Shown: piece after piece, positions 1 through 5,839 of the stretch | How the letters are laid out: each line of letters starts with the position of its first letter | Numbering within the stretch: the first letter of the stretch is position 1 | Source of the DNA: Bacillota bacterium | Lineage (GTDB): Bacteria; Bacillota; Clostridia; Peptostreptococcales; Anaerovoracaceae | Assembly (NCBI GenBank): GCA_017621195.1 | Contig: JAGATO010000157.1 | Location: 1-6,949, forward strand | Direction: 5' to 3' | Length of the DNA stretch: 6,949 nt | Translations under genes and position numbers: made by a program | The notes under the pieces: generated by a model | What the model saw: the letters and a program-made list of their open reading frames with translations, nothing else | Told to the model about the DNA's origin: nothing | Database searches by the model: none

Positions 1-231
1 CCCGTAGGCGTGTTTGAAATGGATACCTTCGCCAAGGGAACGGAAGCCATCGCCCGGGCCATGGCGGAGTGCAAGGGAATGACCATCATCGGCGGCGGCG
101 ATTCCGCTGCGGCTGTCAAGAAGTTTGGCCTCAGCGACAAGATGACCCACATTTCCACCGGCGGCGGTGCTTCTCTGGAATTCCTGGAAGGAAAGGTTCT
201 GCCGGGCGTGGACGTCCTGCAGGATAAATAA
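1..231 (+). CDS. pgk: Phosphoglycerate kinase, C-terminal 76 residues (5' end outside window)
   Basis: Cytoplasmic glycolytic enzyme that transfers phosphate from 1,3-bisphosphoglycerate to ADP, giving ATP and 3-phosphoglycerate. The window opens in frame inside the C-terminal nucleotide-binding domain, at a PVGVFE segment that matches the family's GPxGVFE motif. It is followed by TFAKGT, the GGGDS nucleotide-binding loop (residues 31-35 of the visible part) and the STGGGAS phosphate-binding loop (52-58). The ending EFLEGKVLPGV plus a short tail is the normal family C-terminus, so the gene is complete at this end and stops with TAA. It lies 13 nt upstream of tpiA, which carries its own Shine-Dalgarno, so the two are almost certainly co-transcribed. 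The upstream part, probably with gap, is not visible. The family call is secure from these motifs; nothing odd is seen. Confidence 0.97.
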   Translation, partial: PVGVFEMDTFAKGTEAIARAMAECKGMTIIGGGDSAAAVKKFGLSDKMTHISTGGGASLEFLEGKVLPGVDVLQDK

Positions 232-244
232 GGGAGGTAGACTC

Positions 245-991
245 ATGCGCAAACCGTTCATTGCGGGAAATTGGAAAATGTTTAAGACCACGAAAGAGGC
301 CGTGGCATTTGCAGAGGAATTTCGGAAGCTGTACCAGTCTTCCGATGTGACCGTTGCCATCTGTGCGCCCTTCACTCAGCTGGCGGCTTTAAAGGAAGCC
401 TTCGGCAACTGCGGCGTCAAGGTGGGCGCCCAGAACATGCACTTCGAAGAAAGCGGCGCCTTCACCGGCGAGATTGCTCCGGCCATGTTGACGGAGATCG
501 GCGTGGACTACGTGATCATCGGCCACTCCGAACGCCGTCAGTACTTCGCAGAGACCGACGAAACGGTGAACAAAAAGCTGCACAAGGCGTTTGAACACGG
601 CATCGTTCCCATCATGTGCGTGGGAGAGGTTCTGGAGCAGAGAGATGCGGGTCAGGCCTACGACGTGGTAAAGGCTCAGGTGGAAGGCGGCGTCAAGGGC
701 CTGTCTGCCGAGCAGATGAAGAAGCTGGTCATCGCCTATGAGCCGGTCTGGGCCATCGGCACCGGCCGCACCGCCACTCCGGACCAGGCGCAGGAAATGT
801 GCGCTCACATCCGTCAGGTCATCGAAGGCCTGTACGGCAGCCAGGTGTCCGAGGAAGTGATCATTCAGTACGGCGGTTCCGTCAAGCCCAACAACGCTTC
901 GGAACTGATGAATATGGAAGATATCGATGGAGCTCTGGTGGGCGGCGCCAGCCTGAAGCCGGAAGACTTCATCCAAATCGTTGAGTTTTAA
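245..991 (+). CDS. tpiA: Triosephosphate isomerase
   Basis: Interconverts dihydroxyacetone phosphate and glyceraldehyde 3-phosphate in the cytoplasm. The 248-residue product has the usual family length and every catalytic element: Asn9 and Lys11 in GNWKM, the electrophile His94 in IIGHSERR, the CVGE segment (125-128), the catalytic base Glu166 in AYEPVWAIGTG with its phosphate-gripping loop 6 (about 167-174), and the phosphate-binding GGS (210-212) and GG (233-234). The ATG at 245 is chosen because GGGAGGT (232-238) sits at ideal distance and MRKPFIAGNWK is the standard N-terminus. The frame stays open upstream to 167, but that start would overlap pgk and add 26 residues with no family counterpart. 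It sits between pgk and eno in the glycolytic operon, 14 nt before eno. No damage or unusual composition is visible. Confidence 0.98.
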   Translation: MRKPFIAGNWKMFKTTKEAVAFAEEFRKLYQSSDVTVAICAPFTQLAALKEAFGNCGVKVGAQNMHFEESGAFTGEIAPAMLTEIGVDYVIIGHSERRQYFAETDETVNKKLHKAFEHGIVPIMCVGEVLEQRDAGQAYDVVKAQVEGGVKGLSAEQMKKLVIAYEPVWAIGTGRTATPDQAQEMCAHIRQVIEGLYGSQVSEEVIIQYGGSVKPNNASELMNMEDIDGALVGGASLKPEDFIQIVEF

Positions 992-1005
992 GGAGGTAAA
1001 GAACT

Positions 1006-2301
1006 ATGCCATTTATTGAAGATGTATACGCACGCGAGGTGCTGGACTCCCGCGGAAATCCCACGGTAGAAGTGGAAGTGTATCTGGACGACGGTTCCTG
1101 CGGAAGCGCCATCGTTCCTTCCGGAGCATCCACCGGCGTTCACGAAGCAGTGGAGCTGCGTGACGGCGACAAGAGCAGATACATGGGAAAGGGCGTTCTG
1201 AAGGCCGTTGACAACGTCAACGAGATCATCGCCGACGAAATCATCGGTATGGATGCCTTCGATCAGGTAGGTCTGGACAAGATGCTGATCCAGCTGGACG
1301 GCACCGAAAACAAAGGAAAGCTGGGTGCCAATGCGATTCTGGCCGTTTCCATGGCCGTGGCTCACGCCGCTGCCGACAGCCTGGGTCTGCCGCTGTTCCA
1401 GTATCTGGGCGGCGTCAACGGGAAGGTTCTGCCCACGCCGATGATGAACATCTTAAACGGCGGCGAACACGCTGACAACACCGTGGACATTCAGGAATTC
1501 ATGATCATGCCCGTGGGAGCCAAGACCTTCCGCGAAGCGCTGAGAATGGGCGCCGAAGTGTTCCACAACCTGAAGGCTGTACTGAAGGCCAAGGGCATGA
1601 ACACCGCCGTAGGCGATGAGGGCGGTTTCGCTCCCAATCTGGCTACCAACGAAGACGCCATCCGCGTCATCATCGAAGCCATCGAAAAGGCCGGATACAA
1701 GCCGGGCGAAGACGTGAAGATCGCTCTGGACGTGGCTTCCTCCGAAATGTACGACGCCGAAACCAAGGTGTACAACCTGAAGGGCGAAGGCGTACAGAGA
1801 ACGGCGGAAGAAATGATCGAATACTACGAAATGCTGCTGTCCAAGTACCCCATCATCTCCATTGAAGACGGTCTGGCAGAAGACGACTGGGACGGCTGGA
1901 AGCTGATGACCGAACGGATCGGCGACAGAGTTCAGCTGGTGGGAGACGACCTGTTTGTAACCAACACCAAGAGACTGGCCGACGGTATCGAAAAGGGCGT
2001 TGCCAACTCCATCCTGATCAAGGTAAACCAGATCGGTACGCTGACCGAGACCTTCGACGCCATCGAAATGGCAAAGAAGGCCGGCTACACCGCCGTGGTT
2101 TCCCACAGATCCGGTGAAAGTGAAGACACCACCATCGCCGACATCGTAGTCGGTCTGAACGCAGGCCAGATCAAGACCGGTTCTCTGTCCAGAACCGACC
2201 GTATCGCCAAGTACAACCAGCTGCTGCGGCTGGAAGACATGCTGGGCGATTCCGCACAGTACGCAGGACTGTCCGCTTTCTACAACCTGAAGAACAAATA
2301 G
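1006..2301 (+). CDS. eno: Enolase (phosphopyruvate hydratase)
   Basis: Dehydrates 2-phosphoglycerate to phosphoenolpyruvate; Mg2+-dependent and cytoplasmic, and in many bacteria also found at the cell surface or in the RNA degradosome. The 431-residue length is standard. Key residues are present: the SGAST mobile loop (39-43), His155 in GGEHADN, Glu164 in QEFM, the catalytic Glu205 in GDEGGF, metal ligands Asp242, Glu287 and Asp314, the catalytic base Lys339 within the signature ILIKVNQIGTLTET, the SHRSG loop (366-370) and Lys390. The ATG at 1006 follows AGGAGG (991-996), whose first base is the last base of the tpiA stop, so translation of the two genes is closely linked. The gene ends the glycolytic operon and is followed by hairpins and a terminator. 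No phosphoglycerate mutase gene precedes it, unlike many Bacillota operons. Assignment is secure. Confidence 0.98.
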   Translation: MPFIEDVYAREVLDSRGNPTVEVEVYLDDGSCGSAIVPSGASTGVHEAVELRDGDKSRYMGKGVLKAVDNVNEIIADEIIGMDAFDQVGLDKMLIQLDGTENKGKLGANAILAVSMAVAHAAADSLGLPLFQYLGGVNGKVLPTPMMNILNGGEHADNTVDIQEFMIMPVGAKTFREALRMGAEVFHNLKAVLKAKGMNTAVGDEGGFAPNLATNEDAIRVIIEAIEKAGYKPGEDVKIALDVASSEMYDAETKVYNLKGEGVQRTAEEMIEYYEMLLSKYPIISIEDGLAEDDWDGWKLMTERIGDRVQLVGDDLFVTNTKRLADGIEKGVANSILIKVNQIGTLTETFDAIEMAKKAGYTAVVSHRSGESEDTTIADIVVGLNAGQIKTGSLSRTDRIAKYNQLLRLEDMLGDSAQYAGLSAFYNLKNK

Positions 2302-2308
2302 CGAAGAG

Positions 2309-2328
2309 TTTCCGTCGGAGGACGGAAA
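2309..2328 (+). other. Perfect 8-bp hairpin just after eno
   Basis: TTTCCGTC (2309-2316) and GACGGAAA (2321-2328) form a perfect stem with a GGAG tetraloop starting 7 nt after the eno stop codon. No T-run follows, so it is not an intrinsic terminator. It may protect the 3' end of the operon mRNA, or simply be part of the 3' untranslated structure upstream of the real terminator. The loop exposes a Shine-Dalgarno-like GGAG, but no start codon follows at a usable distance. The stem is seen directly; any role is inferred. Confidence 0.4.
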
Positions 2329-2355
2329 GCGATACGCTGTGACAGGAAAGAGATA

Positions 2356-2396
2356 CCGCGCTCATCGGAACGAATCGATGGGCGCGGCATTTTTTT
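2356..2396 (+). terminator. Intrinsic terminator of the pgk-tpiA-eno operon
   Basis: CCGCGCTCATCG (2356-2367) pairs with CGATGGGCGCGG (2376-2387) as a 12-bp GC-rich stem with one G-U pair and an 8-nt loop. A run of seven T (2390-2396) follows two bases after the stem. This is a classical Rho-independent terminator, 55 nt past the eno stop. It separates the glycolytic operon from secG, which has its own promoter 50 nt further on. Confidence 0.9.
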
Positions 2397-2444
2397 GCAC
2401 CGGTGAGGCCAGTAAAATATTTTGGACAGCATTGTCGGTTTGGG

Positions 2445-2473
2445 TTGATTTTTTAGAGTGTCCGTGGTACAAT
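2445..2473 (+). promoter_or_regulatory. SigA/sigma70-type promoter of secG (extended -10)
   Basis: TTGATT (2445-2450) and TACAAT (2468-2473) are separated by exactly 17 nt. A TGG directly precedes the -10, giving the extended TGnTACAAT form. Transcription should start near 2480, leaving a leader of about 50 nt before secG. The placement right after the eno terminator supports an independent transcription unit. Confidence 0.75.
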
Positions 2474-2500
2474 AGAAAAGCTATTTTAGAAGGCCAATAT

Positions 2501-2530
2501 ACTTGGAAGTAAATCACTTGGAGGTAAATA
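2501..2530 (+). repeat. 15-bp tandem duplication carrying two Shine-Dalgarno-like sites before secG
   Basis: ACTTGGAAGTAAATC (2501-2515) is followed immediately by ACTTGGAGGTAAATA (2516-2530), 13 of 15 bases identical. The second copy supplies the working ribosome binding site GGAGGT (2520-2525), 6 nt before the secG ATG. The first supplies a weaker GGAAGT with no start codon behind it. It looks like a small tandem duplication of the ribosome binding site. Confidence 0.6.
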
Positions 2531-2531
2531 T

Positions 2532-2762
2532 ATGTCTACTTTAGTAATGATCGTTCTGGCGGTTGCCAGTATTGTGCTGATTGCCAGTATTCTGTTACAG
2601 TCCGGAAACAGCGCAGGAATGTCCGGTGCCATCGCCGGTGGTGCGGAGCAGCTGTTCGGAAAGAAAAAGAGCCAGGGATACGAAGCGATGCTGAGCAAGA
2701 TGACCACCATCGCAGCCATCGTATTCATCATCTGCGCACTGATTTTGGTAGCAATCGAATAA
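2532..2762 (+). CDS. secG: Preprotein translocase subunit SecG
   Basis: Small inner-membrane subunit that joins SecY and SecE in the SecYEG channel and stimulates SecA-driven protein export. The 76-residue product has the SecG layout: a first hydrophobic helix (about residues 3-22), the diagnostic LLQSGNSAGMSGAIAGG stretch with QLFGKKK (about 22-46), a short charged loop, and a second helix (about 58-75). The length matches Gram-positive SecG proteins. The ATG is set by GGAGGT 6 nt upstream. It has its own promoter and lies between eno and hppA; eno-secG adjacency is common in Bacillota, where secG is often followed by rnr and smpB, but those are missing here. A possible weak terminator follows 64 nt after the stop. 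Identification rests on motif and topology and is firm for so small a protein. Confidence 0.95.
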   Translation: MSTLVMIVLAVASIVLIASILLQSGNSAGMSGAIAGGAEQLFGKKKSQGYEAMLSKMTTIAAIVFIICALILVAIE

Positions 2763-2825
2763 TCCGCACCTATCAGCAGGGTGCCGATGTTCGAACTACG
2801 ATACGTTTCATACTGTAAGGTTAAG

Positions 2826-2847
2826 AAAGGTGCTTTTCGCACCTTTT
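2826..2847 (+). terminator. Weak terminator or attenuator hairpin between secG and hppA
   Basis: AAAGGTGC (2826-2833) and GCACCTTT (2839-2846) form a perfect 8-bp stem with a 5-nt loop. Only four T follow the GC part, and most of them are inside the stem, so termination would be partial. The hppA Shine-Dalgarno begins 20 nt later. I find no convincing promoter between this hairpin and hppA, so hppA may be expressed by read-through from secG, with the hairpin lowering its share. Confidence 0.5.
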
Positions 2848-2884
2848 CCATTGCCTTATGTAGTAAGAAGGAGGACAAGTTAAT

Positions 2885-4909
2885 ATGGGAATTATAGCAT
2901 ATGCCGCACCTGTGGTGGGCATAATTGCGCTGCTCGTGGCTTACAGCCTGGCCGCCTGGATCGGCAAGGTTGACGCCGGAACGGAGCGTATGAAGGAAAT
3001 TGCCGGCTTCATCAGCGAAGGAGCCATGGCATTTTTAAAGAGAGAGTACAAGACGATGATCATCGTCATCATCGTTCTGTGCGTTCTGCTGTGCGTCGGA
3101 ATCGACCCGATCACCGGCGTTCTGTACGTTATCGGAGCACTGTTCTCCGTACTGGCCGGTTACTTCGGTATGAGAGTAGCTACCATGGGTAACGTAAGAA
3201 CCGCCAATGCCGCAAGAGAAGGCGGAATGAACAAGGCGCTGAAGGTTGCCTTCCGCAGCGGCGCCGTCATGGGTCTGTGCGTCGTTGGCCTGGGTATCCT
3301 GGGCGTCGGCAGCATTTTCGCGCTGCTGGGCGTTGACGCTGCAGAATACATCACCGGTTTCGGACTGGGCGCATCTTCCATGGCTCTGTTCGGCCGTGTG
3401 GGCGGCGGTATTTACACCAAGGCTGCTGACGTAGGTGCTGACCTGGTAGGTAAAGTAGAAGCCGGTATCCCGGAAGATGACCCCAGAAACCCCGCAGTTA
3501 TTGCGGATAACGTAGGCGACAACGTGGGCGACGTTGCCGGAATGGGTTCCGACCTGTTCGAATCCTATGTAGGTTCCATCATCTCCGCGATCACTCTGGC
3601 CGTATTCATTGAAAATATCACTCCTGCGTTCGGAGCGCCCTTTGCGCTGGATCCGGTGGGCGGTTCCGTCTTCCCGCTGGTATTATCCGCTGTGGGTATT
3701 CTGGCTTCCATCGTAGGTATCATGTTCGTCAAGGGCGACGAAAAGTCCAACCCGGCTCAGGCTTTGAACATGGGTACGTATCTGTCCGCAGTTCTGGTAG
3801 TGATCGTATCCCTGGTTCTGAGCAAGGTGTTCTTCAACAACTTCAACTGCGCTGCTGCAGTTATTTCCGGTCTGGTGGTAGGTACCGGTATCGGTAAGCT
3901 GACCGAAATGTACACCTCCGCCGACTACAAGCACGTAAAGAAGATTGCAGAACAGTCCCAGACCGGTCCTGCGACTACCATCATCAGCGGCCTGAGCGTA
4001 GGTATGATGTCCACCGTATGGCCGATCCTGCTGATCTGCGTCGGCATTCTGGTAGCCAACGCTTCCGCTGGCCTGTACGGTATCGCACTGGCTGCCGTAG
4101 GTATGCTGTCCACCGCCGGTATGACCATCGCGGTTGACGCTTACGGTCCCGTATCCGACAATGCCGGTGGTATTGCGGAAATGGCCGAGCTGCCCCACGA
4201 AGTAAGAAATATCACCGATACTCTGGACTCCGTAGGTAACACCACCGCTGCTATCGGTAAGGGTTTTGCCATCGGTTCCGCGGCCCTGACGGCGCTGGCT
4301 CTGTTTGCCTCCTATTCTCAGGCGGTCAACCTGTCCAGCATCAACATCATGGATCCCATGGTCATCGCAGGTATCTTCATCGGTGCAATGCTGCCGTTCA
4401 TGTTCTCCGCCATGACGATGGCTTCCGTAGGTAAGGCTGCAAACCAGATGATCGAAGAAGTACGTCGTCAGTTCAGAGAAGACAAGGGTATCATGGAAGG
4501 TACCTCCAAGCCCGACTATGCGAAGTGCGTTGATATCAGCACCAGCGCTGCTCTGCACGAAATGATCGCTCCCGGCCTGATGGCGGTTGTCGCTCCCATG
4601 GCCGTAGGTCTGCTGATGGGTACGGCTGCTCTGGGCGGCATGCTGGCCGGTGCGCTGGCATCCGGCGTTCTGCTGGCAATCATGATGTCCAATGCCGGTG
4701 GTGCGTGGGACAATGCGAAGAAGTATATCGAAAGCGGCGTTCACGGCGGTAAGGGAAGCGAAACCCATGCTGCTGCCGTCATCGGCGATACGGTAGGCGA
4801 CCCGTTCAAGGATACGTCCGGTCCCTCCATCAACATTCTGATCAAGCTGATGACCATCGTTGCCGTTGTATTCGCGCCTCTGTTTGTTCAGATCGGCGGA
4901 ATTCTGTAA
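2885..4909 (+). CDS. hppA: Membrane-bound ion-pumping pyrophosphatase, K+-dependent type, probably Na+-translocating
   Basis: Integral membrane pump that hydrolyses pyrophosphate and exports Na+ and/or H+, recovering energy from biosynthetic PPi. The 674-residue protein is almost entirely hydrophobic, consistent with the family's roughly 16 helices. Substrate-site motifs are intact: DVGADLVGKVE (182-192), PEDDPRNPAVIADN (196-209), GDNVGD (211-216), NAGGAWDNAKK (603-613) and GDTVGDPFKDTSGPS (634-648). Ala455 and Gly458 in GNTTAAIGKG are the pair known from K+-dependent members; K+-independent ones carry Lys and Thr. Asp223 and Glu226 in GSDLFES match the gate arrangement of Na+-pumping enzymes (Glu three residues after Asp); plant H+ pumps have Glu seven residues after it. 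Asp643 and Lys654 complete the gate. The start is fixed by GAAGGAGG (2867-2874). Family certain; ion specificity inferred. Dual Na+/H+ transport cannot be excluded. Confidence 0.97.
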   Translation: MGIIAYAAPVVGIIALLVAYSLAAWIGKVDAGTERMKEIAGFISEGAMAFLKREYKTMIIVIIVLCVLLCVGIDPITGVLYVIGALFSVLAGYFGMRVATMGNVRTANAAREGGMNKALKVAFRSGAVMGLCVVGLGILGVGSIFALLGVDAAEYITGFGLGASSMALFGRVGGGIYTKAADVGADLVGKVEAGIPEDDPRNPAVIADNVGDNVGDVAGMGSDLFESYVGSIISAITLAVFIENITPAFGAPFALDPVGGSVFPLVLSAVGILASIVGIMFVKGDEKSNPAQALNMGTYLSAVLVVIVSLVLSKVFFNNFNCAAAVISGLVVGTGIGKLTEMYTSADYKHVKKIAEQSQTGPATTIISGLSVGMMSTVWPILLICVGILVANASAGLYGIALAAVGMLSTAGMTIAVDAYGPVSDNAGGIAEMAELPHEVRNITDTLDSVGNTTAAIGKGFAIGSAALTALALFASYSQAVNLSSINIMDPMVIAGIFIGAMLPFMFSAMTMASVGKAANQMIEEVRRQFREDKGIMEGTSKPDYAKCVDISTSAALHEMIAPGLMAVVAPMAVGLLMGTAALGGMLAGALASGVLLAIMMSNAGGAWDNAKKYIESGVHGGKGSETHAAAVIGDTVGDPFKDTSGPSINILIKLMTIVAVVFAPLFVQIGGIL

Positions 4910-4969
4910 GGAATCTCTGGCCGTTACAGCAGCCGGTTTTCGAAGCCGGAACATAGTTGAACGATGAAG

Positions 4970-5007
4970 AAACGCTTATGTCAGACAAATGGCATAAGCG
5001 TTTTTTT
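4970..5007 (+). terminator. Strong intrinsic terminator after hppA
   Basis: AAACGCTTATG (4970-4980) pairs perfectly with CATAAGCGTTT (4993-5003), and three more pairs (one G-U) extend it inward to a 6-nt loop. Seven T occupy 5001-5007. It lies 60 nt after the hppA stop. A second small hairpin (CCGGTTT 4933-4939 with AAGCCGG 4943-4949, one wobble pair) precedes it without a T-run. Confidence 0.92.
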
Positions 5008-5022
5008 CTCATTTGAATTGAG

Positions 5023-5054
5023 AAAAGGGGACTCTGTAAAATAGTTCCCTTTTT
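5023..5054 (+). terminator. Second, weaker hairpin with T-run (backup or bidirectional terminator)
   Basis: AAAAGGGGAC (5023-5032) pairs with GTTCCCTTTT (5044-5053) with one G-U pair and an 11-nt loop; five T occupy 5050-5054. The stem has A and T at its base, so it could act on either strand, but no gene is convincingly read leftward into it. It may be a backup for the hppA terminator 16 nt upstream. Confidence 0.45.
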
Positions 5055-5068
5055 CAATGAAAAAAAGA

Positions 5069-5157
5069 GCGCGGCATCGGTCGCCGCGCAACCATTCGAG
5101 CAGTCAGAAGCGCGGCATCGGTCGCCGCGCAACCATTCGAGCAGTCAGAAGCGCGGC
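5069..5157. repeat. Two perfect 41-bp tandem repeats with GC-rich palindromes, plus a partial third
   Basis: Positions 5069-5109 and 5110-5150 are identical 41-bp units, and 5151-5157 repeats the first 7 bases. Each unit starts with GCGCGGC, a 7-nt loop ATCGGTC, then GCCGCGC, forming a perfect 7-bp GC stem, followed by 20 bp ending in CAGTCAGAA. The five alternating arms can pair in more than one way. The core CGCGCAACCAT recurs singly at 5631-5641. The pattern resembles palindromic intergenic repeats of the REP/BIME kind. The unit length is not a multiple of three, so it is not a coding repeat, and two abutting copies without spacers rule out a CRISPR. Confidence 0.9.
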
Positions 5158-5717
5158 GCATGGGATCACGAATCGACGAACGGGGAAATAGGAAAGGGCA
5201 GGGATGAGTAAGTGCGCTGTCTTCCTATATTTTTTTCACGATGGGCGCAAAAATATAGGAGAAATATGGAAATCTATATTTTTGGTCTTTCGGAGGCTAA
5301 ATTATAGACTTTTTTGCATTTTCTATAAATCGATAAATGTATTCCACTATTATATAGGTATTTTTGAAATTGTTCTAAAAAAATACCGCTTAATCGATGG
5401 AAAATATAGAGAAGTCTCGCATATGGGAAAATATGGATCATGACGGAAAATAAAATGTAAAAAATACCCAAATAGTCCTATATGATAGCCATCAAATCAT
5501 TTCAAAATACAGGACTTCGAGAAAATCCTATCTAATTACTAAGATTCTAATGGGAAATATAGAAATTCTCAAAATCGCTATATCATAAGATAAGATATAC
5601 CGAAAAAAATAGAACTAACAACGTTAGCGTCGCGCAACCATATATGATCGATTAATCGACGGATGTTCGACTGGGTAGTATCCGATGGAGCGGTCGATTG
5701 GACGAGTCATTGGACTG
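5158..5717. other. AT-rich intergenic block without a convincing gene
   Basis: Composition falls sharply from GC-rich to AT-rich at about 5220 and stays so to about 5615. Short motifs recur, such as GGAAATATAG (5553-5562), GGAAAATATAG (5399-5409), GGGAAAATATGG (5425-5436), and AAAAATACC (5379-5387 and 5460-5468). Inverted repeats include GGTATTTTT/AAAAATACC (5357-5365, 5379-5387), TTATAGA/TCTATAA (5302-5308, 5322-5328) and the 12-bp palindrome TCGATTAATCGA (5648-5659). A 79-codon frame at 5204-5443 exists but lacks good start signals and codon use like its neighbours. I see no transposase or RNA-gene signature. Origin is unknown; it could be decayed or acquired DNA. Confidence 0.6.
5224..5283. 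repeat. Three-arm inverted repeat allowing two mutually exclusive hairpins
   Basis: CCTATATTTTT (5224-5234) is the perfect complement of AAAAATATAGG (5249-5259), an 11-bp stem with a 14-nt loop. The same central arm (5249-5258) also pairs perfectly with CTATATTTTT (5274-5283), a 10-bp stem with a 15-nt loop. Only one can form at a time. The pairings are all A/T except at the ends, so stability is low and the arrangement may be a by-product of AT-rich repeats and not a regulatory switch. Confidence 0.55.
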
Positions 5718-5802
5718 AAAATGAACTAAAATGAGCGAAAATGCACGGTTGTGACAATGAACTCAACAAAATGACAAAAAATTTTTAAAAAATATCAAAA
5801 AA
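5718..5802 (+). promoter_or_regulatory. Helically phased A-tracts (predicted curved DNA) upstream of a promoter
   Basis: Three consecutive 10-bp units AAAATGAACT, AAAATGAGCG and AAAATGCACG (5718-5747) place A4 runs exactly 10 bp apart. After a gap of about three turns, A-runs follow at 5768-5771, 5776-5781, 5787-5792 and 5797-5802, again 9-11 bp apart. A-tracts in phase with the helix bend DNA. The last tract ends 3 bp before the -35 box at 5806, where curved or UP-element DNA commonly strengthens promoters. The spacing is seen directly; curvature and activation are inferred. Confidence 0.6.
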
Positions 5803-5805
5803 CAC

Positions 5806-5834
5806 TTGAATGGTGCGGAGAGTTGTAGTATTAT
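5806..5834 (+). promoter_or_regulatory. SigA/sigma70-type promoter of the candidate small RNA
   Basis: TTGAAT (5806-5811) and TATTAT (5829-5834) are 17 nt apart. A perfect TATAAT also lies at 5832-5837 but would need a 20-nt spacer with the same -35. Either way transcription should begin near 5840-5845. The AT-rich phased tracts just upstream and the terminator about 110 nt downstream make this a self-contained unit. Confidence 0.6.
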
Positions 5835-5839
5835 AATAT

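Noticed and set aside
167..244. Upstream in-frame extension of tpiA
   Set aside because: It would overlap pgk, adds residues with no family match, and bypasses the well-placed ribosome binding site at 232-238.
2766..2800. tRNA-like GTTCGAAC with nearby GCACC/GGTGC pairing after secG
   Set aside because: No matching T-stem, anticodon arm or acceptor stem could be built on either strand.
3683..4954. Long reverse-strand open frame (423 codons) opposite hppA, and similar ones opposite tpiA and eno
   Set aside because: They mirror the codon periodicity of the real GC-rich genes, have no family motifs and no start signals, and contain His/Gln/Gly-rich shadow sequence.
4842..5132. Reverse-strand 96-codon frame over the hppA terminators
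   Set aside because: It runs through two terminator hairpins and part of the tandem repeat, has no ribosome binding site and no recognisable motif.
5069..5157. CRISPR array
   Set aside because: Only two abutting identical units with no unique spacers.
5057..5191. 44-codon basic frame on + through the 41-bp tandem repeats
   Set aside because: No ribosome binding site. The repeat length is not a multiple of three, so the two copies are read in different frames, which argues against coding.
5204..5443. 79-codon open frame on + in the AT-rich block
   Set aside because: The only purine-rich stretch before the ATG is a poor Shine-Dalgarno, the codons are AT-rich unlike every neighbour, the product is a low-complexity F/I/Y/K string with no recognisable motif, and the frame crosses the inverted repeats at 5224-5283 and 5357-5387.
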